This document shows, piece after piece, positions 25,194 to 38,599 of a DNA stretch of 64,000 nt (positions are counted from its first letter, which is position 1; each line of letters starts with the position of its first letter). The translations under genes were made by a program, and so were the position numbers. A model generated the notes under the pieces. The model did not search any database, was not told the origin of the DNA, and saw nothing but the letters and a program-made list of their open reading frames with translations. Source of the DNA: Pseudoscleropodium purum (lineage: Eukaryota > Streptophyta > Bryopsida > Hypnales > Brachytheciaceae); NCBI GenBank assembly GCA_963969395.1, contig OZ017797.1:35526001-35590000 (forward strand), in the 5' to 3' direction.

Positions 25194-25212
25194 CCTCGGC
25201 AACGATGCCAAA
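25194..25212 (-). other. Possible primer-binding-site-like motif of the retroelement remnant
   Basis: Read on the minus strand this is TTTTGGCATCGTTGCCGAGG, close to the TGGCGCCGTTGCCGGGG sequence commonly found just after the 5' LTR of plant Ty3/gypsy elements. It lies about 300 bp upstream of the gag-like frame on the same strand. No LTR pair could be delimited, so this is suggestive only. Confidence 0.35.
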
Positions 25213-25613
25213 ATGTAATATAAATTTTGCCATTTCAACAAAATTCAACGAATACTAATATAGGGGGTCAATCTTAAAGAAAGGTCAATAAGTTTGAAGT
25301 TTGTGTGACTAAAGTCACATGTTATTGAAAATATAGAGAAATATGTATATAAATATATGTATTTATATAAGTTATTACTTATTATTAACTACAAAGTAGG
25401 TTTTTACTCTTATTCCTAGGAATTGAATTTGGTGGACTATCCTTTATCAAATGTATGCAAATAGAATAAATGAAGTCCTTGTCCTATATAGTGTTCTAAA
25501 GGAGTTCAAATGATCTAGTCAAATACTTCATATTTGGTCAAATCATCTTATGAAATATATGATCTAGACCTAATCATTTCAAGATAATATTTAAAAATAA
25601 TACACATAGTTCC

Positions 25614-27459
25614 TTAACCCTTAAAGTTCCTTGACTATATTTTCGCCAAAAACGCTCTAAAACTGCCATTTCTTGGACAAGTTTCAAAATTTAGAAAAAA
25701 ACATTTTTGGATACATGTAATTGTAGAATCTTGTATTAAACTAGTTTGAAAAGATTTGAAAAAAATTTCAGAAATTTCCACCATGTAGATTGCAAGATAT
25801 TAGCATTTGAAGTGACAAAAATTATTTTTTTGTCCCTGCAAAAAATCGGGCAATTGAACTTCACAAGGTCAAATTTGTATGAAAAAATGTTCAAAATGAT
25901 TTCAACTATTTATATTCATTCTTCAAGGCATGTTGAATATATGCTTGAAAAATTTTAAAACATTTGGAATTGTACAACATATAGGAAAAAATAGTAAGTC
26001 AAAAGATGTAGAGAATGATTCAAAATACTAAATCATTAAGAATTTAAAAATCTCAATTCCAATGGTTGAAATTTTGTAATAAAAAATTAACATTCTAGAA
26101 TTTTATTTTATTTTCAAAAATATTGAAAATTGGATAAGATAAAGGATTTCAAAGTTTATTTTAGAGTAGGGAATCCATAATTGCCTGCAAACAAAAAATC
26201 CTCATAACTTTTGACTCGTTGATCAAAATGGAATGATTCAAAGCTTTCCTTGTGTATATAAGTCTAGAAAACAAATTTCAAATTTTGATTGTTGAAAAAA
26301 ACGATTTTTTCAAATTTGCCCGGACTACCTGAGTTGAGAAAGAAACTACATATTAGGCTATAACTTTGACTCCTATTTCCAAATGTCATGAAATTTGTTG
26401 TATATGAAAGATAATCCTCGTCTACACCTTCTAATGCAATTTCACCCTTAACCCCTAAAGTCCAAGGCCTTTTTTCTACCAAAAAACACTGAAAATTGCC
26501 ATTTCTATAGCAAAGAGTAAAAAAAATTTAATTTTTTTTCTTCACATCTAACCATAGGATCTTACACCTCACTGATATAAAAAAATGTGGAAAATAATTC
26601 AGAATTTTTCACTACACAAATTGCAAGGTATTGGCATTTAAAGTGGAAAAAACAAATTTTTCAAGACATTGCGGGACTGGATTTTTTGACTTTGAACATT
26701 TTTAACTGAAAATTTTTGCACTACAGATTTTTGGGCTTTAAATCTTTATAGTAGAGAATTGAGTTGAGAGTTTGGGAAAAAAAAATTCAAAAAAACTTAA
26801 TTTTCATTCTTAAAAAGATTGTTAGGTAGAAGTAGGTACGAGATAGAAAGAAAATCTAAAATATTCATATATTTTAGATGGAATTAAAATGCACTAATTC
26901 CAATGGTGAGATTGTTCTAGCAAGTAAACTAAACCATGAAAAATTAAAAAAATTGAAAAATTTGAAAAATTGCATTCATAAATGAATCCTACAAGTTATT
27001 TTTTTCAAGAAGATGCTCTAACTACCCGAAAAACAAGAATGTCCATAACTTTCTCATAACAAATCCAAATAAAATGAATCAAAGCTTTTCGGATAGACAA
27101 AAAATATAATCTATGAAAAAGAAATATTTTAAAAAGAATTCAAATTTTTGCAAAATTTTTTTTGCTGCTCGGATTGTCCCCTGTCTCCTTGTTTGAGCTT
27201 ATTTGGTCATAACTATTGTTTTTGGGTACCAATTGTGAAAAAATTATATTCTCATAAAGCTTATTAGTTTTTCTATCTTCAAAAAAAGTATAAAAAAATC
27301 ACGACAAAAATTCAGCCCGTAGGTACCTACTTGAAATCCCATTTGTCCTCCAAAGGGACAATGGTCCTTTAGGGGTCGAATATGCAAATTTCTGGTCACA
27401 ATGGTGTGCCCAAAATTTCTATACAACCAAAAAACATAGTCTGGTCCTTTAGGGGTTAA
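25614..27459. mobile_element. Two diverged TTAA-bounded elements in tandem or nested
   Basis: The left end is TTAACCCTTAAAGTTCC at 25614, and a second left-type end TTAACCCCTAAAGTCC is at 26448. Right-type ends follow: CCTTTAGGGG-TCGA at 27379 (decayed) and GGTCCTTTAGGGGTTAA at 27459. Part 25614-26447 matches 1586-2514 in inverted orientation; part 26448-27379 matches 9045-9945 in direct orientation. The arrangement reads best as one element inserted into or beside a relative. No coding capacity. The sense-like phrase CATAACTTT recurs inside every 150-200 bp. Confidence 0.6.
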
Positions 27460-30400
27460 TTAAACTTTTTCATATTTTGGTCAAATATACCAGTCAATCT
27501 ATTGCTATCACAATTCATGCAAATATGCGTAGCGTGTCCATAAACTATGTCAAATATTCTTAATTATGCAAAAAAGTATGCAGGTAAAGATTCATACCTT
27601 GTTGGTCAAATTTTTCTCTTTCTCTTTCTGCCTTCGGGTCAAATAATCCAAGTCCCACGTTGTTAGTATTTTAGATACACATTTTTATATGTTTTCAATG
27701 TTTATGTTTTACAATGATGATTCCAAGACTATAAAAATATCATCCAAAACTTAAACAATAATGAACCTAAAACTTAAAACTACCAACTTTTAAACCCCAA
27801 AACCCAAGACCAGGAGTCTAAGTCCGTATGACCCACCTATGTCCGTGCATTGGAAGACCTATGACCAAGCATCCTATGGACCCTACGACTGGGCTACCCC
27901 CTATGACCGCGGACTGCACCCCGAAGCCGTGCCACTCCGTTCCTCTCGTCGCTGCAACCTACTGCTCCGCACGGCGTCTAGCTACCGGGCTCTCTCAATC
28001 ACAATTTCTTCATGATTTTGCTCAAATTTGTTACAATTTCTTTAGATCTTGGTGTGCTTCAACAAATTGATGCACCACAGTCCCTCAGAAATCTCAATTG
28101 GTGTGAATTTTCAAGAAATTTGATGCCCATGGAGAAAACGCCAAATCCCTAATTTCTTCTCTGAATTCGAATTTTGGTACAATTTGTGTATTTTGTGTTG
28201 GATACTATGCTCATTCAATCACTCTAGTCTGACAACTCCCCTCATCAATCCAATTCAAGTAAAAATTTCAAAAATTTGGGAGATTTTCGATGATGAAGCC
28301 AAATCCAGCGCCGCAAAGGTACCCAATTTACTATGGAAATTTCTCAAACCAACTTCATACTCCTGATCGAGTCATCCTGTCTTGTCGATCCAATTACCAT
28401 CTCTCGATTCTACGATCACAAACTCAGAGAATTATCAATTTTCGAAATTTCAACCAACGGACTAAAACCAACATCCAAATCTCAAACTAGATTGTAGATT
28501 TTGTTGGGTAGTTGATCCCTTTCGATGTCAACCTAATGAGCGTTGATTTTGGATTCTTGACCTTTTGTTTCAAAGGAATCAATCACGTCGTGATAACGTA
28601 CTGACCCCTTCATTGAATTCAAAGCCAGCTGCAGCGTCGTCGGTTTTAATCAATTAGGAATTCTTCTTGAGAAGCTTCAAACTCTCCGAGATTTCTCCAA
28701 AGTGTCCCAATGTCCACAACACTCAATGTTCACAAATGCCTCACTTCTACAAATTCCCACAAATTTTAAAATTTTGACACCAATCTCGGAGCAAGAGAAA
28801 ACTGAAACAAATCGTAACCAGAACTCTTACAAAGCACACAAACAGAAGACAAAGCACGAATTTATATATATATAAACTTACTTTGAAAGGAAGGCAAATA
28901 GAATGCCAACATTTTTTCAATTTTCTAAAAACTATTTATAGTGGTAGAGACACCCTTTCACAAAAAGGTGCGTCCCTCAATTTTTACTATTTATTTTTAA
29001 TTTTTTAATTTTTAATAAAATTTTCTACCCTAGGTAAAGTCCCCCTTACTCTTTAAATTGATAATTTTAACCTATTAATCTATTTATTCTTAATTTTTAA
29101 TAATAATTGTCTTTAAAAAGCTAAAGTAGAGATTTTCTACAAAAAAAATCCAACTACAAGTCCTCAAAATATGAATCATAATAGATCTTAGCATAATCTA
29201 TTTTCTTATCTTTTGAACTTAAATATAATATATTAAGTCTGTATATTTTTAAAATGTAACTAAAAGAAGTTAGGCATCAATTCAAAGTTGTTCTAATAAT
29301 TTTTGGATGGTTGTTGCTAGTTTCATCTTAGGTGAACGCATTTACTTAAACCCGTGTTTTGACCTTTAAATCTTGAACTCTCTACCTTATTGTAGTACAG
29401 AAAATAACAACCAGGAAAAATATAAAAGAATGGGTTCTTTTTAGAGAAGACTTAAGATAGCTAGAGTTTTATATAGCTAAGGTCACTTATAGGTGTTATA
29501 ATATTTTATCTAGGAAATAATATGCTAATTTGTCTCATAAAGGAATGTCAACAATAAAAATGTTCATACATATCTCATAAAGGTGATCTATGAATAAAAC
29601 TATGGATAAATTAGAAAACAACCCATGGAATATAAAATCTAAGTTCTCTCAATACACATCATTCATAGCCATAATCAATTTTCATATAATTGCTTTTAAA
29701 TTCATAATCAAGCCATAGTCTTAATTTCATAATCAATATCCATAGACTTTTTATTTTATATAAATTCTTTCATTAATTCTATCACAATACTCTCTTCTCA
29801 ATTAATTTCATTTTCAATAAATATTGATTCACAAAACTTAATAATTTTCAATAAGTATTCTCCCTTATAGATTCTTATTTGTACAATCTTAATTCATAAA
29901 ATAGTACAAATCACCACCATATGATATTCATTATTATATTAAAGTTTAGAATCTCTTAGAATTATTTTCTCTAAAAATATATTACTCTTTCATTCATAAT
30001 CTTCACTCAACTACATCACCTTAGCTATCAAACATTTAGCCATTTTGCATTGGCTTTGGCAATAGTCAATTTGGGTTCAATATTAATATCATACTATGCA
30101 CTTATAATAAAATAAAAACAATGCTATGATTTATCACTCATACACCATTCACTTGTAAATTACAAATAATCATTTTTTAATTTTTTTCTCATAAATTTGG
30201 ACTTAAACAATTACAAATTCTTCAATTTTAAATTATCTTAATTTCACCACTCATTAAATTTCAAACACACCCACATAATCTTATCAATAGGCATTTGCAT
30301 TCAACAACTTTGAATCACACACAAATTTATACTTTGTCAAACGCAATTTAATACAATTACATATTAATGCATCACAAAATAATTTATTACTAAATGGAAT

Positions 30401-31651
30401 TGTAAAAAATATATACATATATAAAAAAGATCATAGAAAATGTGTGTAGAAAATGTAATCATAGAAAGATGAATACAAAAAAAAGTTAGACTCTACTTGT
30501 CTGCACCTACATAATAAAAATTATAACTACTCATACTATCAATTCCTCCATGGTGCCTTTTCATTTGCAACCATCTTTGGCTTTCCTGGAATTTGATACT
30601 TCAACCATCAATGGCCAATTTTTAAAATCTCTTAGCATTCACATTAATACAAGATGGATTTTCAAAAATAAAATTGAAATACAATCCATTTCACACCAAA
30701 TCCATGTTCTCTGTGCAAAACTTAAAAATTTATGTTCATACTTGTATATTAAGTGTCAAAGTTTGTTGTTTGTGAGATATATCTTCTGTTGTATGAGTCA
30801 TGCCAAGCTATTTTTGATAAACATCAAATTTTGACCATTGCTTGTCAATGTAATTTGAGATGGCATAATATAGTTAACTAATACTTGTATGAACTCTAGA
30901 ACACAAGTTAGATGTTATTTTATTAGATTATAGCACTTGCAAGTTGAATTTCTATAAATTAGGTAATCTACTTTAATATGAATATACATTTTTGGACAAA
31001 CAAGGTCAATAATTTTCTAAAAATTTAGGCACCCTTTTAATTATGTATTTTTTGACCAGACTATTAGAAAGCTACAATAACCTACATATATGTATACTTA
31101 TATTTAACTATAATAAGAGCATTTATACATGAAAAAATTAGAGTTTGCATAAAAGCATATTAGTATACACATAATATATTTGTCTACAATAGAAATAATG
31201 CAATTTCTAACTCTGATAGCACATCACTCTTTTCTCAATTTAAGTGTCTAAAAGAATAGTGTGCAAAATGAAGTATGAAAATGATGTGGTTAAAGTTTTT
31301 AAAATTTGTTCCAAAAACTTCAAGAGCTAGTAGACCTCATATACACCCATGAAATCCAACATCAAATTATAAGGTTAGCTATTGTATGCAAGGTATCTAC
31401 TAACAATTAATCCACTAATCTACACCTATTATTGTTTTTATAAGGAGGAAAAATAGACAAACAAAACTAAGATTGTTATAATAGGAACTTTTTGTAAATC
31501 TAGTTGCTTGATGAATGTCATGATGAAAAAGTCATTATGCCTTTGATTAGACAAGTTAATGTAGTAGCCAAGTGCTCTCAAATACATTGATTGATATTCA
31601 CATGAATCTCAGAAGGAAGTAAGAACAATAGGTACCATACAATTAGCGACC
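27460..31651. other. Intergenic DNA, no gene seen
   Basis: The first part, 27800-28850, is less AT-rich and has short open frames (27828-28067, 28184-28363, 28290-28487) without recognisable domains or mutually compatible exons; a fragment of an old retroelement is possible. From 28900 the sequence is very AT-rich, with a TA microsatellite at about 28863-28875. Nothing else is supported. Confidence 0.5.
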
Positions 31652-32628
31652 ACTACCAAAATAATATTGTTTTCGACAATTTTTTGACACTAAAGTGTTA
31701 AAAATATCTTGCAAAAAATCTCAATTTTTGACACTATCTTTAATCTCAAAAAGGTGTCTAGAAAGGTAACAAACCTAATATATTGGAAAGATTGTTGAGA
31801 AATTTGTCAAAAAGAGTGTTGAAAAGAATGTTGAAAAATGTGGCTAAACAACATATATATATATACATCTCTCTCTATACATGTGTAGAGATTTTTTAGG
31901 GGAGGTTGTTCATCCACCCGTCCAAATTTTTTTAGATTGTCCAAATTGTTCAATTAGAATTTATGGATTGTCTACCCTAGCCCAAGTTGCTTGGGTAGCT
32001 TTAGGCAGCTTAAATACAAGCAATGGGATTTGAAACCTTCACCTCATGGTTAGTGGTGGAAATTTTAGTGTCTTACTACATGTGTAAAATTGGAGATATT
32101 TTGCAATTTATATGAGAGGACATGTCTATTTTAGCAATTTTTTTGTACCATTGATCTCCTTTTTTCAAGGTGTAAATCTACTAAAAATATTTTTCACATA
32201 AATTTCTATGAAAAAGAAAAAGAAGATGAATCAAATCTAAATTGTTTTATATTTTTTGGACCTTTGTAGAATTAGTTTCAATTTTTTAGAGTGAATCACT
32301 TTTTTTCAACATTTTTATTATGATTATTTCTTCCACACTTCTTAAACATTCTTTTTGATATTTTTTTTACTCTATTTTCAACATTCTTTTTGACACTATT
32401 TTTGACAATTTGTTTTAGCATTATTTTTGTTCTTTTTTTGGACACTATAGTATTGGAAATAAAATATAATATTGTTTTATATACTATAGTATAGGAAAAA
32501 AACACAACATTATTTTTGACACCTTATTGTCAAAAATAGTGTCAAAATGTTCTAAATTTCATAACGTCTCATTTTTCAACACTTTAGGATTGAAAACAAT
32601 ATTGAAAACAACACCTTTTGTAGTAGTG
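31652..32628. mobile_element. CACTA-like non-autonomous element (about 977 bp)
   Basis: The left end CACTACCAAAATAATATTG (31652 on) mirrors the right end, which reads inward on the minus strand as CACTACTACAAAAGGTGTTG. Both begin CACTAC, and the inner TATTGTTTTC phrase is shared. The subterminal regions are full of a short repeat, TTTTTGACACT and its complement, at 31670-31840 and 32330-32600. No clear 3-bp target duplication is seen (GAC before, TAT after), which may be decay or an offset boundary. No coding capacity. Confidence 0.55.
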
Positions 32629-34325
32629 TATAGTCAATTGGTCCAAGAAGCAACTCTTTAGAATCAACATTAATTTTTAAATTTCCAACTACAGTGTCCA
32701 TATGGCAATGGTTTGTAAGACAAAAAAACCCAATTTAGACTATTATTTTTGACTATATTTTTCTATTTGTATTTTAAAGTTTACTATAATTAAAAAAGAT
32801 TTGCCAAATTTCTAACCCTTATATAGATGGATTGGATGAAATACACTAAAAGAAAGCCCCTAATTTCCTACACTCTTGTTATAGACCTAAAGCTTAAGGG
32901 TAGTTAATTTTTTGCGATAGGTTGGCAAAAAAAATTACAATGCTTAAAATCAACTAAAAGAGATTTGATTTGATTATAGTTAATTAAAAATACTCTCAAC
33001 AAAATTCTAATTTCCAGTGTTGATAAACACTTCAAAATTCAATATCTTTTATTTCAAAAGCCGGAACATCATGAAACATAGTTTGTGCACATGAAGGACT
33101 TTCTAACGACGTCAAACACTCTCTTGTTAGTCTAGTGGTTTAGAAGATCCCTATATTAGTAAGAATTAAACATTAAAAACAAAGATTTATTACTTGTGTT
33201 ACTTGGGCTTTGCCACCAAAACCTAGCCTTTAGGAGTCACCAAATTAACTAAGACTAGACCACCCATGGCCAATCACTTAAACAATTCTAGGATAGATCA
33301 AGAGAAGTTTAAGGCAATGCAAATGTTTCCCATGTAGAAAGATAGAGAATACCAAGATTGCAAATTTTCCATAATTTTGTTTCCAAAATTGAAATTACTA
33401 TTAATTTTTGGGAGCTTCAAAGTGCTTTGAACCCATAGCCAATCAGTCAATGTCTAGACTCTCCCAATTCCAATCATTCAAGAACAGAAGAACTACATTC
33501 CTACTCACAACTTCCTAGTACATATTGTCTTTGGGACATGTAACATAACTTTAGTAGTCTCAACATTGAAAAGGAGAAGTAAAAACACTCCAAACTTTAG
33601 TTGAAAATCTATTTTAGCCTTGGTTGGAAATGATTGCACCCTACAAATTGGGGTATGGTCCCCAATTGCGAATAGGTAGTTCAACCTTATAGTGCACTCT
33701 AAATGAGAGGGTTTTGAGGCTACACTCCCCTACTATGACCCATTTAAGCAAGTACAAAATGCTTCAAGTCTAGGATGACCTAAAATCATAATCCACAGGC
33801 TTTTCAATGACAATGAGGATGAAATCGACAACAACTTGAAATCAGGAATATAGGGGTGAAACTTTGGAAAGCGAGATTATAACTTTCCACACAAAATGTT
33901 CTTTATATGGCCCATTCTTCATCTCCAGAGGAAAAGGGTACGCATTTTCAACCTTCAGAGAATGAACCATTTGCAAGCTGATGAAAGAGTGCCACATCTC
34001 TATTCTTTGAAGTTAGATTGAGAATGGGGAGAAGAAAGTGTCACAACCCTAAGGTATTTTGCTCAAAAAGCAACCATGCTCTAAAAGTGATCATGACACA
34101 AAGGTACATTTGCTTTCTTCAATGTAATAGTAGCTAGTGTACATTTCAGGAGGTGGTTGCTTTTAGTGACTACCGCACTTCAACTTCAAAAATTCATAAC
34201 AAATTCCACAAGATCCAAAAAATATGAAATGACTTTTGTTAGCTGCCAATTTCATTTGTCTTCCTACAAAATTTTACTGAAAATTATTTCAAGGGGCTTA
34301 ACTGCCTCCAAATGGCAATAAGCTC
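32629..34325. other. Intergenic DNA, no gene seen
   Basis: No coding region or repeat structure was recognised. A phrase TCTAGTGGTTTAGAAG near 33131 recalls a Pol III A box, but no matching B box follows at the proper distance. Confidence 0.45.
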
Positions 34326-34548
34326 TTAACCCTGTAAGGACAAGCTAGTCTCCGTGGAAATCATCCGTAGTTTTTGACATAGTGTGCATCATCTACTTTA
34401 AGAAAACCAAAAGTACTCATTGGAGGACAAGCTACTATAGAAGGTTACCCCTTTTTGCACGAAATTTCAAGGATGAACAATGTCACTTTTGTCCTACATG
34501 CAAAGATTCTTTATCATTCATCAGACACTTAGTGTCCTACAGGGTTAA
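34326..34548. mobile_element. Short TTAA-bounded MITE (223 bp)
   Basis: The left end TTAACCCTGTAAGGACAAG and right end GTGTCCTACAGGGTTAA form an inverted repeat starting with TTAA-CCCTGTA-GGAC. This is the shortest member of the TTAA-CCC family in the window and differs from the long copies in its inner terminal bases (CTGTAGGAC rather than CCTAAAGGAC), so it may be a subfamily. No coding capacity. Confidence 0.55.
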
Positions 34549-34629
34549 AAGGTCGCTTTAATTAAGAGAAGACTACCTTAACAAAGAGTAGAAGATTTGG
34601 AGTTACCATGCAGTTAGTATCCGGATCGA

Positions 34630-35162
34630 GTGATGGCGAGCACCATGAAGCCGGAACCTGAAAAAGCTAAATGGATCGTCTCTTTTCCACTCCAGCCTAC
34701 AGGGAATGAAATTGCAGATGCATATCTGTCCTGTCAAAATTTCGGCGATTGCTTGTCCTGCAGTAGAAGTTTCTGCAATCGATCTAATTCAATACACTGT
34801 TCGATTCTCGCAGTGTTCTAGAACCACGGACCCTGGAAAAAGCCTTGCGTCTACAAGTCTACAAACTATGCATGTTGTGACGTAAAAGCTGACCTGAACC
34901 TGAGGTTGCTTCCTGGAGCCTTTACGTGGGCTTTACGTTTCGTTTCGTTTTGATGCCGGGAAAGGTCCAGACGACCTTGCTGATGAATAAAGGACTGACT
35001 CGGGCCTCGGGGTCTCCACAGAAGTTGGAGAAAGATGACGTGCGGGTGACCTGCAAGTCGCAAGAGACGGACAGTAGGTTTGACTGGGTCAAGGAGGAAT
35101 CTCGTGGGCAATTGGCTCTAAGTAGACTGAAGGAAAGGAACCTTCAGTCATTGGAGAATTGA
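34630..35162 (+). pseudogene. GC-richer gene-like fragment of unknown origin
   Basis: In an AT-rich neighbourhood this block stands out by composition. It begins with a well-placed start (GATGGCGAGCACCATGAAG at 34632) and the reading KPEPEKAKWIVSFPLQP, and later has an open frame at 34926-35159 rich in charged residues (KLEKDDVRVTCKSQ). The two frames could not be joined by confident splice sites and neither shows a known domain. It may be a stranded exon or gene fragment, a transduplicated piece, or a small unknown gene. I give it no function. Confidence 0.3.
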
Positions 35163-35846
35163 GAAAAGTAATAAGCTGACTCCCTCTGTTTTTTAAAAAG
35201 ATCCATGCTTCATTTGTGTTTTACAAAGGAAAGAGTGATAAGTAGTATTTGACTAAGTTTGAGGAGGATTATAGTTACTTGAAAAGCACGTCAATACTAC
35301 ATAGTTGAACCACTCTAAAGTAATAAGGGTTTCCTTACACGTTTCGATGGGTGGAGAAACTGCACAGGGGGTGCTATAGGTGCAAATGGCAATTGCACAT
35401 TCATGTGGACTTAGTGAATATGTAGGTGGGAGAGGGATACATGAAGAACTAAGAAATTCACATATATTAGATTCCCTCAAGATTGATTGGTTGTTCATTG
35501 ATATCATTGAAGTTTCAACTTCTATTTTTTTACTTGTCCACCCTAGCAAGGCAATTGGTGGAGCCTATTTTGTTTGTAATAGCTAGGCTAGGTTGCCTAC
35601 GGGGCTTACATACAAGACCACTCTAAGATTGGGACTGGGTTGATTATATTACATTAGAGAAGGTCTTTGCACTAATGACATATTGACATTTGTATAATGC
35701 CTAGGCTAAGACCGAGCAATCAATATTACCTTAAAGAGATTATTATTTTAGAGAGTATTACTTCAAAGAAGTTCTATTGTAATAGAGTGAAAGCCTCTAA
35801 TGATGTAAATGGGTGAGTGTACATCTTTGATTACTAAAAAATGACC

Positions 35847-35992
35847 TAATTGTGTTGTTGATCTAATTGTGTTGTTGATCCAATTGTGTTGTTGATCCAA
35901 TTGTATTGTTGATCCAATTGTGTTGTTGATCCAATTGTGTTGTTGATCTAATTGTATTGTTGATCTAATTATGATGTTGACCTAATTGTAGA
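35847..35992. repeat. Minisatellite, 17-bp unit, about 8 copies
   Basis: The unit GTTGATCCAATTGTGTT, with variants (CTA for CCA, TATT for TGTT), repeats about eight times without gaps. Copies at both ends are the most diverged. No link to a gene is apparent. Confidence 0.85.
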
Positions 35993-38599
35993 GTCATCCT
36001 GGAAATGTCCACAAATAGGTGGTGTTATTTTAGTTGATATAATAAAAATATATTTTGAAAATGCCAAATACAATTTTCTTAAAAAAACAAAACATTGGAC
36101 CAATGGTGCTAGATCTACAATGTGTAGGGCGATAATACCTAACGTGCAACTATGCAAGTTATAAGTTACACAATTTGTTAGAAATCCATAATTTTTTGTC
36201 AAAGAGTGCCATCATGTAATTGGTAGAAATGTAATGTAGGAAATGAATTTTGACTACAATGTGTTAAATATGACCAATTTCTACTCCTTTGAGAGGGTTG
36301 CTTTCTGTAATTATTGAAAGTTGCATGGCAAAAAAATAGAATAATATAAATTGTTGTGATATACATAGTATCCACAATGCTACTAGAATTAATAAAGGTA
36401 TTGAAAATAAATTTTAGAATACACTTAAAATATAATAGAATTTTAAATTTTTAGTTAATATATTGATTATTGCGTTTTATTGTAGGATGTACATAATTAT
36501 TTTTTTTAAACTTTGGCAAGTGTTGCAATTTATAAAGTAGTGCCTATAGAAAGTATGAACAATATGAGTTATAATTTATAAACTTATGATTATCACTAGT
36601 AGAAAGGTTGATATATAGAACTTACAGGCACTAACTTAGTATGCATTTACACTTTGGGGACCAAGCTCTAATATTGTAGCTCATTTCTCTACGACCTCCT
36701 TTCTCTATTTTGTAAAGTATAACTTTTAACTCTCTTTCTTTATTGAATTGTAATCATTTGAAAAAAAATATGAGTATTTTCCATGCATTACATAGAATTG
36801 TCCAACATGGTTTACCAAATTAAATTCTTCATAGTATACTCTTTCCAATATTTTCATCGTATTCACTAAGCTAAACCCCTAATTGACCAAGGATCTTATT
36901 TTGCACTTTTTGAAAACTTGGGAAGATTCTATTGACTTCATCATTTGAATTTTTTTGTATAAAATTTTAAAAATGGATACTAATCATCCTAATCTACATG
37001 TAAAGCTTTGTTTCACATCATTATGATAAATATTGCAAAAGGCAAAGATTTCAATGTCAAAGTTGAAAAGTAAAAATATATTCTAAAAAATACAAAGTGT
37101 GAAATAATTTTCTTGAATTGTACAAATTCATATATACTCAAAAACATTTGAACCATACAATTCCAAATTATAATGAAATGAAAGTTATGAAGAATTTTGT
37201 CTTGCAAGACAATAGAAGTAGAAATATATGAAGTTGTTTTTCAACTCAATTTTGAAAATTTTCCAAATAAAATAATAAAACATAAGATGCATATATTGTT
37301 TACTAGAACATTTTCATCATTGTAACTTACAATTCTCAATTTCTTGTAAGAGTTAATAGCAATTTAATTTTTTGATTTCACTTTAGTACCACCTTCCACT
37401 TTATAATTTATTAAAAGTTGAATACAATAGATTTTGGGGTTAAAATTTTTTTCATGTAATTTCAACCCATCTCTCCACACATTGACTAAATTGCACAAGT
37501 TATAGGACATATGGTTTTTTTTTCACTCTAAAATGTTGAAAGATGAAAATTCATCTTTCCGAAAGGCTATATAAATTTATTCTTTTGAAATTTTAGTTAC
37601 AATGAACTTGTAATTGGTGGCAATTTTCATGCTAAAATGTTGAAAAGATATACTTCAATAATTTATTAAAGGATTCAATGATTGGATTTGTCATAAAATA
37701 GATATAGATGAAAACTTCAGCCTTGCTTCAAATATAAGTATTTTGAAGCATCTTTGGGACCTAAAACACCACAATGATTTAGGGGCTGACCCTGTAAGAA
37801 TGTGGCCCCTTCGTGATCAAGGTACTCTCTAATTATTGAACCAACATGTGCATTTTATTTTTCTACAGTTAACAATGAAGTCGTCCATCGAACAGTGCAA
37901 AAGCAGCCCCTATCTCGGACAGTGCCAGTGTGCCTTGGAATTCTAGGGCCAAGCACAACCCGTAAACGCCTGCACGTGCACCGGCCGAAGACAACCACCC
38001 GAACACTGGAAACTTTAAATTTAAAGTTATGAATGACAGCGAATCTAATGCAACCAGCATGCCACATCGTCGAGTGAACTTGTGCTTCCCATGATGGGAA
38101 TCTCGACATCGATTGCAAACTTCCGATGAACTCACAGAATACGATTACTTTCCTAGCGGTTCCGAAGGAAAATCTGATCAGTGGTTTTGATTTCAGCCCA
38201 TAAGACTGATCCAAAACTCACAGAAAGCTAGGTTCGTAGTTGAAATTTTTCGTCGCTTTCGTTTGAATCGATGCATGTGGATGACCTTGAGACTCAGAAT
38301 TTTGCACTGTAAGTGAAGCTTTTTGCAAATTAATCCAAACCTACTTAGAAATTTTATATTGAATGAATTGTAGCTTGCGCGCACGGTAGGAGCAGTAAAC
38401 AACATTGTGAACGAGAGGACACGAAATTCTTTTGCGCACATTCTCCTTCGATTTTTATATTGCAATTTGCTTCAGGGTCGTTGATTAATTTCGGGAGTTT
38501 CGATTCCACTTGAGTCTCGTTCGATCGGTTGCAAATATGAACAGCAAAGTTGAGCACCGACTGTGTTGATTTTGGACCTTGCATGAAGTTTAGGTGGTA
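35993..38599. other. Intergenic DNA and upstream region of the gamma-glutamyltransferase gene
   Basis: To about 37850 the sequence is AT-rich without visible genes. From about 37870 the GC content rises, and 38220-38599 is probably promoter and 5' leader of the following gene. The open frames on the minus strand at 37855-38835 are taken as composition-driven shadows. I see no clear TATA box. Confidence 0.4.

Noticed and set aside
35847..35992. CRISPR-like regular repeats
   Set aside because: Units are contiguous 17-mers with no spacers, in a plant nuclear context; this is a minisatellite.
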